Source of the DNA: Lachnospiraceae bacterium
GTDB taxonomy: Bacteria; Bacillota; Clostridia; Lachnospirales; Lachnospiraceae
DNA: 37,970 nucleotides
Direction: 5' to 3'
Assembly (NCBI GenBank): GCA_014804655.1
Contig: JAAUZK010000036.1
Location: forward strand, 1 to 37,970
Every line of letters begins with the position of its first letter. Within the stretch, counting starts at the first letter, position 1. Positions 6,302-15,882 of this stretch are shown here, in pieces. The notes beneath the pieces were generated by a model. That model searched no databases and was not told the DNA's origin. It was given only the letters and a program-made list of their open reading frames with translations. The position numbers and the translations under genes are program-made.

Positions 6302-8338
6302 TCAGGAGCGGCGGATCGACGCCTCCTGCACGGCAATATAGTAAATGCCGTACAGCAATATAAAGAAAATATAAGAGATACCAAGTGCTCTCATAATCCA
6401 TAGGCGATTGTCCATAGCGTTAAGATGGAAAACTGCCGATCGCATTTTCAAAGCAATGATATACACAAAGCTGCCGCTGATCATAAACGCCGGCAGGAGA
6501 GGAAGCAAAAAGATCAGCATGAACCGACGGTTGTTTAATTGTGTGATCAGTTTTTCATTCATTCCAAGTCGGCTCAAAATATGATCCTGTCTACACGTTT
6601 TCTCTCTGTCACTGAGAATCTGTGTTGCGAGGATTGCCGAGCCGATGATTTCGAAGATCAGCGCAAGGTAAAACAGGCAGATTGCCATAGAGTAATATAT
6701 TACTAAATTATCCTGGTCACCCCATCTGCCGGAGAGGTAATCTGCATCCTGCAACAAGGATGTAGCTCCTAGATCTATATCGTCAACCCCTGTGCTGACC
6801 GCAACATTTCTTTCTAGCGGGACAAGCCCGTCGCAGAGCTGCATGAGGCGTTTCGGATCACTGCTGTCAAGGGGTGCATCTGTTATGACCGCGAGCAGAC
6901 TGTACAGAACCTTCATTCGACCCACAGCTTTGTCGGGAACGATTACGCAATAATCCCAGCCGTTTCCGTAAGTTTCCATCTGGTTGAAGGGTTCGCAGAA
7001 AATACCGCCCGCCGCAAAAGAATATCCGGCACGGTTTAAATCATCTCGTTCCCGAATCAGGGCTCGGAAATCTTTTTCCAGCGCGGGCATACAGTGGACA
7101 TAGCACAGGGACGGATCAAGCGATACGGACTGATAGCCGAGCATTTCGCGCAGCTTCTGATAGTCGCTCTGCCGCATATAGGTGTCGTATTTATATTCTT
7201 TGTATAGGAAGATATCGCCGCTTCCTGTGTCTGTGATGACTCTGTTGCGGACTGTGAGGAAATCATCTTTTTCATCGGTGTATATGCCGTAGCTGTAGCA
7301 TGACCGGATCGGGAAATTGCTGTGCAAGGCGTTTTCATAGCTTGCAAAGTCGTACAATTCCGATTGGTGTAGAATCAGTATATCAAACACGCGCTGTTCC
7401 ACATGCTGATCGGCAATCATGTAGACGGATGTGCCTATCCCCATAAAAGTCAGAGACAGCATGAACAGAACCGACAGAACACCCAAAACGGTGCTAGTGG
7501 AACGGATCTTCGCCGTAAATTCCCGGAAGATCACCAGTCTGTTATGACGGTACTTCCATTCGGTACGCCCTGCAAAGTGTGTGACAAGGAAGGCGGGAAT
7601 GCTTTGGAAAAACCCAATCAAAAAAAGTGCAAGGCAGATGATTCCGATCAAAATATCATAGCCGTTGCCAAGTGGCAGAGTCGTTATCAGGAATACGCCC
7701 ATGCAGCCTGACAGTACGGATATGATCAATATAACAGCAGCAGAGGCATTGGATGTTACCGGACTCTTTTCATTTTGACGGTCATATATCAGCAGGTCAT
7801 GAACGCTTACTTTGCGTACCCATTTCCGGTTTTTACGGATCGCATGAAGGAGGATGGCAAGGAAATACAGGAGCGTAAGTCCTGTGGCGTTCCATGAAAA
7901 GTGGAGGCGGAATGTATACTTTATCCCAAACATATGGTCAAGGACAGATTCCAGAATCTGTGACAACAGGATACCGACGGGAAGCCCAAGCGCAAATGCG
8001 CAAGCGCCGATCAGCGTATTTTCATAGAAAACAAGTCTGCTGACGGAGCGGTTAGGAATACCGGAAAGCATATAGATACTCAGTTCCCGGCTGCGCTTTT
8101 TCAGGATAAAATTAGTCATATAGCCGACGATCCAGCCCATGACAAATACGACCAGCAAAGAGGCGGCCACGATCATGTAGGGCAGTATCTCTGTACCGGA
8201 AAATGTTTTGAGCATATCTGAAAAGACCAGGGTATTGAAGGCATACATAAATGAAACCGTACACGCCAGAGTGATAAAATAGAGGGAATACTCTCTGGAC
8301 TGACGCTTGGCGTTGCGAATCGATATTTTTCTCAGCAT
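6302..8338 (-). CDS. BceB-type FtsX-like ABC permease (module 1)
   Basis: This 678-aa permease has the layout of BceB-type transporters: about ten membrane helices and a large extracellular domain of about 235 residues (roughly 310-545) between helices 7 and 8. Four helices precede the conserved cytoplasmic segment KKRSRELSIYMLSG. In this family the extracellular domain recognises antimicrobial peptides and the permease also signals to the partner histidine kinase. Its ATG overlaps the end of the ATPase gene by 7 nt and has a strong AGGAGGTGA site inside that gene, so the two are translationally linked. The peptide recognised cannot be predicted. The extracellular domain shows little similarity by eye to that of the second module. 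Confidence 0.88.
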   Translation of the reverse strand: MLRKISIRNAKRQSREYSLYFITLACTVSFMYAFNTLVFSDMLKTFSGTEILPYMIVAASLLVVFVMGWIVGYMTNFILKKRSRELSIYMLSGIPNRSVSRLVFYENTLIGACAFALGLPVGILLSQILESVLDHMFGIKYTFRLHFSWNATGLTLLYFLAILLHAIRKNRKWVRKVSVHDLLIYDRQNEKSPVTSNASAAVILIISVLSGCMGVFLITTLPLGNGYDILIGIICLALFLIGFFQSIPAFLVTHFAGRTEWKYRHNRLVIFREFTAKIRSTSTVLGVLSVLFMLSLTFMGIGTSVYMIADQHVEQRVFDILILHQSELYDFASYENALHSNFPIRSCYSYGIYTDEKDDFLTVRNRVITDTGSGDIFLYKEYKYDTYMRQSDYQKLREMLGYQSVSLDPSLCYVHCMPALEKDFRALIRERDDLNRAGYSFAAGGIFCEPFNQMETYGNGWDYCVIVPDKAVGRMKVLYSLLAVITDAPLDSSDPKRLMQLCDGLVPLERNVAVSTGVDDIDLGATSLLQDADYLSGRWGDQDNLVIYYSMAICLFYLALIFEIIGSAILATQILSDREKTCRQDHILSRLGMNEKLITQLNNRRFMLIFLLPLLPAFMISGSFVYIIALKMRSAVFHLNAMDNRLWIMRALGISYIFFILLYGIYYIAVQEASIRRS

Positions 8339-9174
8339 GGTCTGTCACCTCCTAACAGAGAGAGCACGTCTAGGATCTCATGGTAGAAAATACTGCGCGT
8401 TTTCTCGCCTTTTCGTATTTCATTGAAAATCTTCCCGTCTTTTAAGAACAGGATACGGTCTGCGTAGCTGGCACAGAATGCGTCGTGTGTCACCATGAGG
8501 ATCGTGGCAGCAAGGTCTTTATTGAGATCCGACATGATCTCTAACAGAATACGGGAAGAATGTGAGTCCAGTGCACCGGTGGGTTCATCCGCCATGACCA
8601 GCTTAGGATTACAGATCACGGCACGGGCAAAGGCGCATCGCTGCTTCTGACCGCCGGATACCTGAGAAGGGAACTTGTGCAGTGCATCGTTTATCTGTAA
8701 TTTTTCTGCGATCCTGTACACACGCTCATCAATTTCTTTGGGTGAAATGCCGCTGATCGTCAGGGACAGGGCAATGTTTTCTTCCAGTGTCAATGTGTCC
8801 AGCAGGTTGAAATCCTGAAAAACAAAACCGAGATTGTCACGGCGAAATGCCGCTATGTCATTATTATCTATGGAAGTAATATCTTTTCCGTCTAAGAAGA
8901 TATGTCCGGCGCTTACGGTATCGATGGTAGAGATACAGTTGAGCAGCGTAGTCTTGCCGGAGCCGGAAGCACCCATAATGCTGACGTATTCTCCGGGACG
9001 GACTTGGAAGCTGATGTCGTCAAGGGCTTTGGTGACGGTGCTTTGGCCGCCGTAGTATTTTTCGATGTGCTCTACGTGGAGTACGGGGGTGGGGTGAGGG
9101 GTGGATGTGTTGTGGCTGCTGGATTTCGAAGCCGTTGGGGTTGTATTCATAGGTGTTTTTTGTATAGAAGTCAT
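8332..9174 (-). CDS. BceA-type ABC transporter ATPase (module 1)
   Basis: This is a 280-aa ABC ATPase of the MacB/LolD/BceA group. Walker A is GASGSGKTT (68-76), the signature is VSGGQKQR (about 170), and Walker B is MADEPTGALD (about 190); the Q-loop is FVFQDFN. The first 32 residues are an unusual Thr/Ser/Pro-rich extension that the paralogue in this window lacks. AAAGGCGG lies before the ATG. It should power the permease encoded downstream. A 192-nt gap upstream carries a 20-bp inverted repeat like that of the second module, so transcription of this pair is probably induced separately from the regulator genes. Confidence 0.9.
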   Translation of the reverse strand: MTSIQKTPMNTTPTASKSSSHNTSTPHPTPVLHVEHIEKYYGGQSTVTKALDDISFQVRPGEYVSIMGASGSGKTTLLNCISTIDTVSAGHIFLDGKDITSIDNNDIAAFRRDNLGFVFQDFNLLDTLTLEENIALSLTISGISPKEIDERVYRIAEKLQINDALHKFPSQVSGGQKQRCAFARAVICNPKLVMADEPTGALDSHSSRILLEIMSDLNKDLAATILMVTHDAFCASYADRILFLKDGKIFNEIRKGEKTRSIFYHEILDVLSLLGGDRPC

Positions 9175-9259
9175 TGTGCTGCCGCCTTTCTGTTTAGAAT
9201 TGTTCGATATGTATTTTACATGCGGGGTTGCGGGTATGGTATAGATGTACTTTGATTTT

Positions 9260-9279
9260 ATCTAACAAATTTGTAAGAT
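9260..9279 (-). promoter_or_regulatory. Predicted BceR-type operator, module 1
   Basis: ATCTAACAAATTTGTAAGAT is a near-perfect 20-bp inverted repeat (nine of ten positions pair) and contains TAACA-N4-TGTAA. That fits the TNACA-N4-TGTAA pattern I recall for BceR-like regulators. It lies 86 nt before the ATPase ATG in the gap between kinase and transporter genes. I could not place a clear -35/-10 pair between it and the gene. Confidence 0.7.
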
Positions 9280-9366
9280 ATGGAGTGACGGCGCATGCAT
9301 TCATCGGATATAAAATCAATCGCCGCATTTGTATGGATGTATACTTTGATAGGCGATATACAGAAA

Positions 9367-10377
9367 TCACATGTTTAAGTGATCGCTTTTTGGAAAATAC
9401 AGCAGAACAGTGGTGTATTTTCCGACTTCCGATTCTATATCGATACCGATTCCCAGCTTGGCACAGAGCTGTTTGCACAGATACAAACCAATTCCGGTAG
9501 CGTTTGCCCTGCCTCTTCCGTTGCTGCCGACGAAGCCTTTATCGAAGACGCGGTTTATTTCACTTGGTTTGATACCGATGCCGTTATCCGTAATAGACAG
9601 GGAGACGCAGTTTTCCGTATTGTGCGATGTGATTCGGAGCACCGGCGGCTGATCGCTGCGGTATTTGATACTGTTAATAATGATCTGGTTCAAGATGAAG
9701 CAGATCCATTTTTGATCTGAATATACTGTGTCCGTAACGGAGTCGGTATGCGCGCAGACATTATTCTGAATTAGAAATTGTTTGTTGCGGGCAAGAACCT
9801 CCAACACGCAGTCTTTTAGGGAGATTTCTTTGATCAGATAATCTTTTTCCACGCTGCCGAGACGGGCATAAAACAGAACTTTTTCCACTTCCTGTCCGAT
9901 CAGCTCCGTCTGTGTTATGATCTTGCGCGTGACATCTGTCTTATGGTTTTCACAGATCAGTTCAATGCCCGTGATGGGAACTTTAATTTCATGAATCCAT
10001 TGTTCGATATAATCCCGGTATTCGGTATTAATCCGCTTGGAGTCGGCGATCTCATCTGTCATATCTTTCAGTGCAGTCTTAAGCAGTCGGAAATAAACCT
10101 TTTCAAGTTCCGTTTCCGGCTTGTCTGCAATTTCCGCTAACAGGTATTTCTGATCTAAGGAATCCAGAGTAGACAGGAGCGAACGGATTCTCTTTTGCTT
10201 ACCCAGATAATCATTCCATATGGTAAAAAAGAAGATTCCGGCAAAGCACAGCCATAGCAGAAGCAGTTCGGATGTACCGAGCCCGAAGAAAAAAAGGAGA
10301 ACGGAAAAGAGCAGACCGCCGGCAAGGCAGATAAGCAGGATTTTTTTGTTATCATTAATATAGTCCGAAAATTTCAT
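9367..10377 (-). CDS. BceS-type intramembrane-sensing histidine kinase (module 1)
   Basis: This 336-aa kinase has two membrane helices (about 13-31 and 37-53) with almost no extracellular loop, so it cannot sense a ligand directly. In this family the stimulus comes from the partner transporter. The H-box is QWIHEIKVPI with the phospho-acceptor His at 129. The ATPase domain has N-box NQIIINSIKYR, G1 DNGIGI and G2 ATGIGLYL. Its ATG overlaps the stop of the response regulator gene (ATGA), indicating translational coupling. It should phosphorylate the regulator encoded upstream. Confidence 0.9.
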   Translation of the reverse strand: MKFSDYINDNKKILLICLAGGLLFSVLLFFFGLGTSELLLLWLCFAGIFFFTIWNDYLGKQKRIRSLLSTLDSLDQKYLLAEIADKPETELEKVYFRLLKTALKDMTDEIADSKRINTEYRDYIEQWIHEIKVPITGIELICENHKTDVTRKIITQTELIGQEVEKVLFYARLGSVEKDYLIKEISLKDCVLEVLARNKQFLIQNNVCAHTDSVTDTVYSDQKWICFILNQIIINSIKYRSDQPPVLRITSHNTENCVSLSITDNGIGIKPSEINRVFDKGFVGSNGRGRANATGIGLYLCKQLCAKLGIGIDIESEVGKYTTVLLYFPKSDHLNM

Positions 10378-11051
10378 ATTTTATACCCCATGCCTCGTTT
10401 TGTCTGAATCAAGTCATCAACTCCGAGACTGCGCAATTTCTCTCTGATCCGCATGATGTTTACGCTCAGAGTGTTATCGTCGATGTGGATTTCATTGTCC
10501 CATAGATATTCCACCAGTTCCAAGCGGGTGACGATCTCGTTCGGGTGCGTGAAGAGATAGTGCATGATCTTTAACTCGGTTTTGGTCAGCTCGATCTCCT
10601 GCGTCCCGAAGGAAAGGGTTCCGGCGACAAGGTTCAGTTTGATACCTTGGTATTCTGCATGGCGAATTTCCGCCGACGCCGTACCGCACCGGCATAACAG
10701 GCGATTGATCCGCGCCAGCAGAACGGGGATGTTGTAAGGCTTCGTGATATAATCATCTCCGCCGAGCGTCAGTGCCTGCAGCTCGTCCATCGCGGTATTT
10801 CGTCCTGTGATGAAGAGGATGGGTGTTGCGGAAAAGTTGCGGATGGAGGTGCAGAGAGTATAGCCGTCCTGTTTCGGCAGGTTGATGTCCAGCAGAATTA
10901 GGTCAGGGGAAAAGGAGCGGACTTGCTCTAAGGGATCAGAGAAGTCGGTGACGGTGTCTACGGTGTAGCCGGCGTTGGAGAGGAGAAGTTGTAGTTCATT
11001 ACGAATTATGGGATCGTCTTCGATGAGTAGGATTTTTGGTAATGCAGGCAT
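10374..11051 (-). CDS. BceR-type OmpR-family response regulator (module 1)
   Basis: This 225-aa regulator has a receiver domain (about 5-118) with acidic pocket EDD at 11-13, phospho-acceptor Asp55 (LLDINLP) and Lys104. A winged-helix DNA-binding domain of the OmpR/PhoB type follows (about 135-225, ending KRGMGYKI). AAAAAGGAG stands 9 nt before the ATG. It is the first gene of the module and is followed by the kinase with an ATGA overlap. The predicted target is the inverted repeat ahead of the ATPase gene. Confidence 0.92.
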   Translation of the reverse strand: MPALPKILLIEDDPIIRNELQLLLSNAGYTVDTVTDFSDPLEQVRSFSPDLILLDINLPKQDGYTLCTSIRNFSATPILFITGRNTAMDELQALTLGGDDYITKPYNIPVLLARINRLLCRCGTASAEIRHAEYQGIKLNLVAGTLSFGTQEIELTKTELKIMHYLFTHPNEIVTRLELVEYLWDNEIHIDDNTLSVNIMRIREKLRSLGVDDLIQTKRGMGYKI

Positions 11052-11087
11052 TGGTGCGGGCTCCTTTTTATTTTATAGAATAATTTA

Positions 11088-11115
11088 ATTATAACGCGAT
11101 AATTGCGCGATGCAA
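11088..11115 (-). promoter_or_regulatory. Promoter of Bce module 1
   Basis: On the minus strand TTGCAT (11115-11110), a 16-nt spacer and TATAAT (11093-11088) form a good promoter. The spacer contains CGCG-N7-CGCG, a possible operator. Further upstream ACTACA (11119-11124) and TGTAGT (11139-11144) form another inverted pair. Confidence 0.65.
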
Positions 11116-11189
11116 TACACTACACAATAATAAACAAATGTAGTATTATATAATTGTAAAAAGGGAATGTGTATCGGAGATAAACGGTG

Positions 11190-11236
11190 CACATAAAGAA
11201 AGCCGCAGAAGATTTTTCTGCGGTTTTCTTTATGTG
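11190..11236. other. Very long hairpin between divergent genes (terminator-like)
   Basis: A 21-bp stem (11190-11210 with 11216-11236) with one G-T wobble and a 5-nt loop lies between the divergent response regulator and recQ. Its inner GC-rich part GCCGCAGAA/TTCTGCGG followed by TTTTCTTT looks like a plus-strand terminator. No annotated gene reads into it on that strand. A TATAAT at 11149-11154 lies upstream but has no good -35. A short untranslated RNA is possible. The remainder of 11052-11427 holds two promoters and no coding region. Confidence 0.6.
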
Positions 11237-11318
11237 ATCACAATGTTACACCTGATTAATTTGTATCCGGAAGCTATTTGGTTTGCACTTACAATTTGTG
11301 AAAAATGGGTGGAGAGTA

Positions 11319-11347
11319 TTGAACCTATCCGGTAAAAAAGATATAAT
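11319..11347 (+). promoter_or_regulatory. Promoter of recQ
   Basis: TTGAAC (11319-11324), a 17-nt spacer and TATAAT (11342-11347) lie 80 nt before the recQ ATG. Confidence 0.75.
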
Positions 11348-11427
11348 GAGAGAAATATAATTTTGACGTATATTTATATGATTACTATTATATTAAGAAA
11401 AATACATTACCGCAGAAAGGACCACGA

Positions 11428-13320
11428 ATGGACAAACTAAATACGCTAAAGAAATATTTCGGCTACTCCGCTTTTCGGGAGGGGCAGGAAGCTTTGATCG
11501 ACAACATCTTACAGGGGCGGGATGTACTGGGGATCATGCCTACCGGTGCCGGAAAATCTATCTGCTATCAAATCCCCGCACTTCTTTTATCGGGAATCAC
11601 ATTGGTCATCTCGCCGCTTATCTCCCTCATGAAAGATCAGGTACATGCATTGAATCAGGCAGGCATTCATGCCGCCTATATCAACAGTTCGTTGAACGAA
11701 TCCCAGATTTCAAAAGCACTCAGACTGGCAGCTGCGGGACAGTACAAGATTATCTACGTCGCGCCGGAGCGTTTGGAGACTTATGAGTTTATGCAGTTCG
11801 CAAGACAGGCAGAGATCTCTATGGTGACGGTAGATGAGGCACATTGCATTTCCCAGTGGGGACAGGATTTCCGTCCCAGCTATTTGAAGATCGTGCAATT
11901 TATCAGAAAGCTTGAGAAAAGACCTGTGATCAGCGCATTTACGGCTACGGCGACGGAAAATGTGAAAGAGGATATCGTCTGTGTTCTGGGACTCAATGAT
12001 CCTTATGTGCTGGTCACGGGATTCGACCGTAAGAATCTGTATTTTGCAGTAGAGACGCCTGTCGGCAAAGACAAATATGTATTACAATACATAGGGGAGC
12101 ATGAAGCGGAAAGCGGCATTATCTATTGTGCAACCAGAAAAAACGTGGACACATTATATGATAAGCTGTGTGCGGAGGGGATTGCGGTGACGAAATACCA
12201 CGCCGGATTAAGCGGCGAGGAGCGCAGACAGAATCAGGAGGATTTTATCTACGACAAGAGCCCGGTCATGATTGCGACAAATGCGTTTGGTATGGGAATC
12301 GATAAGTCCAACGTGCGGTTTGTCATTCATTATAACATGCCCCAGAGTCCGGAAAATTATTATCAGGAAGCGGGCAGAGCGGGAAGAGACGGAGAGCGGG
12401 CGGAATGCATCCTGCTTTACTCGGCGCAGGATGTCATGATCAACCGCTTCCTGCTGGAGAATAAGGAGCAGAAGGGGGAGTATACACAGGAGGAAATGGA
12501 GGCCATCGCGGAGCGGGATGAGGAACGTCTGCGAATGATGGTCTATTACTGCCTTACAACGGACTGCCTGCGGGAATATATACTCCGCTATTTCGGGGAA
12601 CAGGGGGCAGGACACTGCGGTAATTGCCGGAACTGTCTGCGGGAGTATGAACAGATCGATGTGACGGAGGCGGCGGTGAAGATTATCGCAGGCATCAAGG
12701 AAGTGCGTCAACGTTACGGAATCAATGTGATTGCGGGAATGCTCGCCGGGGAGAATCGTGCGAAGCTACGGGAATACGGTGTCATGGCGTATGAGTCTTT
12801 CGGCAGTTTACGGGGCATGCGGGAAGTGGAAATTAAGGAGATTATTAACCGGATGCTTGTGCAGAATCTGCTGTTGATGACCAATGATAAATATGCTATT
12901 CTGAAAATTACTTCCGAGGCGGACGCAGTCATAGCAGGTGATGCAAGTGTCATTTTGAGAAGGGCAAAGAAAAAGCCTGGGCAGGAGACGGAGGGAAGCA
13001 GACGCAAGAAGAGCGGTAAGGCGAAGGCACGTAAGTCGGATATTCTGAATTCCAGAGGATTGGAGCTTTTCGAGCAGCTTCGTCTGCTTCGGACAGAGAT
13101 TGCCAGAGAGGAGAATGTGCCGCCGTACATCATTTTTTCAGACAAGACGCTGGTAGATATGTGCGTGAGGGTTCCGCTTAACAAGGCCGACATGCTGGAG
13201 GTGTCCGGAGTCGGTGAGAATAAATATGAGCGGTACGGTGAACGTTTCCTGGGTGCGATCGCAGACTATACGGGCGGCATCCGGGAGAAGTTCTATTTCG
13301 GGGATGCGGAGGAGCTGTGA
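11428..13320 (+). CDS. ATP-dependent DNA helicase RecQ
   Basis: This 630-aa superfamily 2 helicase unwinds DNA 3' to 5' in recombination and repair. Motifs seen are the Q-motif region FREGQ, Walker A MPTGAGKS (37-44), DEAH near 136 followed by CISQWGQDFRPSY, and motifs V and VI (TNAFGMGID, QEAGRAGRDG). The RecQ-Ct zinc site has four Cys (DCLREY, then CGNCRNC). A C-terminal HRDC domain starts near residue 540. The AAAGGA site lies 5 nt from the ATG. A basic Lys/Arg-rich linker sits before HRDC. All expected parts are present and the length is normal. It lies divergent from Bce module 1 and has its own promoter. Confidence 0.95.
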   Translation: MDKLNTLKKYFGYSAFREGQEALIDNILQGRDVLGIMPTGAGKSICYQIPALLLSGITLVISPLISLMKDQVHALNQAGIHAAYINSSLNESQISKALRLAAAGQYKIIYVAPERLETYEFMQFARQAEISMVTVDEAHCISQWGQDFRPSYLKIVQFIRKLEKRPVISAFTATATENVKEDIVCVLGLNDPYVLVTGFDRKNLYFAVETPVGKDKYVLQYIGEHEAESGIIYCATRKNVDTLYDKLCAEGIAVTKYHAGLSGEERRQNQEDFIYDKSPVMIATNAFGMGIDKSNVRFVIHYNMPQSPENYYQEAGRAGRDGERAECILLYSAQDVMINRFLLENKEQKGEYTQEEMEAIAERDEERLRMMVYYCLTTDCLREYILRYFGEQGAGHCGNCRNCLREYEQIDVTEAAVKIIAGIKEVRQRYGINVIAGMLAGENRAKLREYGVMAYESFGSLRGMREVEIKEIINRMLVQNLLLMTNDKYAILKITSEADAVIAGDASVILRRAKKKPGQETEGSRRKKSGKAKARKSDILNSRGLELFEQLRLLRTEIAREENVPPYIIFSDKTLVDMCVRVPLNKADMLEVSGVGENKYERYGERFLGAIADYTGGIREKFYFGDAEEL

Positions 13321-13423
13321 AGGAACCCAAATATGCTTGTAAATATATTCTTTTTTTGAATAGGAAGATACTAGGAGGCATCAGGCGACGGCAGAGTAGA
13401 AAAAGAAGGAGGAACATAATAAA

Positions 13424-13966
13424 ATGGCAGAGAGTAAAGTGTTGATTGTTTATTACAGCAAGACGGGGTTTGCGAAGAAGTATGCGGAATGGATCGGAGA
13501 GAGTCTTGTTTCCGATATGTGCTGTGACGTGGTTCCCTATGAGAAACGCAAAAAGATACAGTTCGGACAGTATGACACGATTCTGTTCGGCGGCGGCTTC
13601 CATGCGGGACAAATCAATGGCTTAAAGTGGTTCAAAGCACGGATCAACAAGCTTAAGGGGACGAGCAGTATAAGAATCGGGGTTTTTGTAACAGGCGCAA
13701 TGCCTTCCGACGCGCCGGATGTGGAGAAGACCATGCGGAAGAACTTCACGCAGCAAGAGTGGGAAACTATCAGAACATTTTATCTGCCGGGCGGTTTGTG
13801 TTATGAAAAAATGGGCATCGGAGATAAACTTATGATGGCGGTTTTCAGAGCCATGTTAAAGGAGGCTAATGTTGACAGCCAGATGCGGCAGATGGTGGCG
13901 CAATCGTTTGATATTACAAACAAAGAGGCGATCACTCCGGTGGTGGAATGGTGCAAGACCAGATAA
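13424..13966 (+). CDS. Flavodoxin-domain protein
   Basis: This 180-aa protein begins with a beta strand and the FMN phosphate-binding loop YYSKTGFAKKYA (residues about 10-22), the mark of flavodoxin-like folds. The body follows the HemG/flavodoxin_5 pattern with LFGGGFHAG and VTGAMPSD. It is soluble and probably binds FMN for electron transfer; the partner is unknown. Length fits the single-domain family. AAGGAGG lies 11 nt before the ATG. It follows recQ by about 100 nt with no terminator that I can see, so it may share the transcript. HemG activity (protoporphyrinogen oxidation) should not be assumed. Confidence 0.8.
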   Translation: MAESKVLIVYYSKTGFAKKYAEWIGESLVSDMCCDVVPYEKRKKIQFGQYDTILFGGGFHAGQINGLKWFKARINKLKGTSSIRIGVFVTGAMPSDAPDVEKTMRKNFTQQEWETIRTFYLPGGLCYEKMGIGDKLMMAVFRAMLKEANVDSQMRQMVAQSFDITNKEAITPVVEWCKTR

Positions 13967-13978
13967 CGCAAAAATCAG

Positions 13979-14007
13979 TTGCCTTATTACCATTTATCCA
14001 ATATGAT
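13979..14007 (+). promoter_or_regulatory. Promoter of the abfA cluster
   Basis: TTGCCT (13979-13984), a 17-nt spacer and TATGAT (14002-14007) lie 63 nt before the GH51 ATG. Confidence 0.6.
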
Positions 14008-14070
14008 TTATAGATAGGGATAAAAATTAGAAAAGATACAGCAAAACACAAGAAAAGAAGAGGGTAGGCT

Positions 14071-15585
14071 ATGGCAGCTTTGTATGTTAATGAAAAAAAC
14101 AAAAAAGGACATATTAATCCCGAAATTTACGGACACTTTTCGGAGCATCTCGGAAGGTGCATTTATGAAGGCCTGTATGTCGGAGAGAATTCCGATATTC
14201 CGAATGTAAACGGGATGCGAAAAGATGTTGTAGCTGCTTTAAAAAAGATTAAGGTTCCGGTACTACGCTGGCCGGGCGGCTGTTTTGCGGATGAATATCA
14301 TTGGAAAGACGGTATCGGACCGAAAGAAAACAGAAAGAAAATGATTAATACGCATTGGGGCGGTGTGGTCGAGGATAACAGCTTCGGTACGCATGAGTTC
14401 TTCGAGCTGTGTGAACAGCTTGGCTGTAAGACCTATGTAAACGGTAATGTCGGAAGCGGCACGGTGCAGGAGATGAGCGAGTGGGTAGAGTATATCACAT
14501 TTGATGGCGTCTCTCCGATGGCGGAACTGCGGAAAGAAAACGGTCATGAGAAACCGTGGAAAATCGATTATTTCGGTGTCGGAAATGAGAACTGGGGATG
14601 CGGCGGTAACATGACGCCGGAGTATTACGGCAATCTGTACAGAAGATATCAGACTTATGTAAGGCAGTATCGCGGTGATGCGCCGATCCGGAAGATATGC
14701 TGCGGTGCCAATGCGGCGGACTATTTCTGGACAGAAGGCGTTTTAAAGACTTGTACGGCGGAGCCGGCTCCCGGTCCCGAGGCGGATAACCCGGGCTTTA
14801 TGAACGGTCTGTCACTGCATTATTATGTGCACCCCGGCGTATGGGAAAATAAAGGAAGCGCGACGGATTTTGACAGTAAGACCTGGTATCAGACTCTTGC
14901 CAGGGCGGTCTGCATGGAAGAATTGATCAGACGTCATGGTGCCATTATGGATCAATATGATCCGGAGAAGAAGATCGGTATGATGGTAGATGAGTGGGGC
15001 TGTTGGTTCGATGTGGAGCCGGGTACGAATCCGGGATTCTTATATCAGCAAAATACCATGCGGGATGCGCTGGTAGCGGGTATTACCCTTAATATCTTCA
15101 ATAAGCACTGCGATCGTGTCAAAATGGCATGCATTTCACAGATGGTTAATGTATTGCAGTCCGTTATTCTGACGGAAGGACCGAAGATGATTCTGACGCC
15201 GACGTACCATGTTTTCCATATGTACAAACATCATCAGGATGCTAAGCTGGTTGAAAGCCACATGGATGGCAATAAGATCATAGGAGAGGAAGAATATCAG
15301 GTGCCGATGCTCAGTGAATCGGTGTCTGTCAGCGAAGACGGCACGGTGAATATAACGGTAGGTAATTTATCAGTAACGGAAGATGTTCCGGTAGAAATCT
15401 TATTCGCGGAACTTACGCCTTCCCGTATCGAAGCCGCGATTTTGACGGGTGCGATGTGTGCGCACAATACCTTTGAGGAGCCGGAAAATGTGAGAGAAGC
15501 TGCATTTAATGATTTTAAGGCGGATGGCAGGAAAGTCAATTTTACCGCACCGGCATGCAGTATAATCAGTTTCCGCGTGCAGTGA
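14071..15585 (+). CDS. Alpha-L-arabinofuranosidase, GH51
   Basis: This 504-aa enzyme removes terminal arabinofuranose from plant arabinoxylan or arabinan fragments. The acid/base Glu173 lies in [11 protein letters not shown] and the nucleophile Glu308 in [11 protein letters not shown], both in the right GH51 context. [19 protein letters not shown] is the conserved substrate-pocket segment. A beta-sandwich follows the TIM barrel from about residue 390. There is no signal peptide, so it acts in the cytoplasm on imported oligosaccharides. The GAGGGT site precedes the ATG. Its stop codon overlaps the ATG of the next gene (TGATG). No sugar transporter or regulator is adjacent, which is unusual for such enzymes. 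Confidence 0.93.
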   Translation: MAALYVNEKNKKGHINPEIYGHFSEHLGRCIYEGLYVGENSDIPNVNGMRKDVVAALKKIKVPVLRWPGGCFADEYHWKDGIGPKENRKKMINTHWGGVVEDNSFGTHEFFELCEQLGCKTYVNGNVGSGTVQEMSEWVEYITFDGVSPMAELRKENGHEKPWKIDYFGVGNENWGCGGNMTPEYYGNLYRRYQTYVRQYRGDAPIRKICCGANAADYFWTEGVLKTCTAEPAPGPEADNPGFMNGLSLHYYVHPGVWENKGSATDFDSKTWYQTLARAVCMEELIRRHGAIMDQYDPEKKIGMMVDEWGCWFDVEPGTNPGFLYQQNTMRDALVAGITLNIFNKHCDRVKMACISQMVNVLQSVILTEGPKMILTPTYHVFHMYKHHQDAKLVESHMDGNKIIGEEEYQVPMLSESVSVSEDGTVNITVGNLSVTEDVPVEILFAELTPSRIEAAILTGAMCAHNTFEEPENVREAAFNDFKADGRKVNFTAPACSIISFRVQ

Positions 15586-15878
15586 TGGGGAAAGAAGAAC
15601 GAATCGGGGCAAAGCGGATTTGCAGAAAATGCCTGACTGCTGATATGGATGAGAAGGAATATTTTGCGAATCTGCTTGCCTATATTGCAAATCTGGATGC
15701 CGATATTAAGGCGGAACAGGATATATACGAAAAGAGACTTGCAGTTTGTAAGCAGTGTGATTTGCTGGCAGACGCTATGTGCAGAGCATGCGGCTGTTTC
15801 GTGGAATTGCGCGCGGCTATAGGGAAGAATTCCTGTCCGTACGATAAATGGAAGGCGCAAACGAAAAGAGGGATATAG
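15585..15878 (+). CDS. DUF6171 small Cys-rich protein
   Basis: This 97-aa protein contains CRKC near its N-terminus, then CKQC and CRACGC with a later Cys (NSCPYDKW), giving two likely zinc-binding clusters. The central segment DEKEYFANLLAYIANLDADIKAEQDIYEKRL matches my memory of DUF6171 proteins of Lachnospiraceae. I start it at ATG 15585, which overlaps the abfA stop (TGATG). The open frame runs further up inside abfA but has no ribosome-binding site. Translational coupling with abfA and a 4-nt gap to aroA place it in one operon. Its function is unknown. Confidence 0.75.
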   Translation: MGKEERIGAKRICRKCLTADMDEKEYFANLLAYIANLDADIKAEQDIYEKRLAVCKQCDLLADAMCRACGCFVELRAAIGKNSCPYDKWKAQTKRGI

Positions 15879-15882
15879 GACT

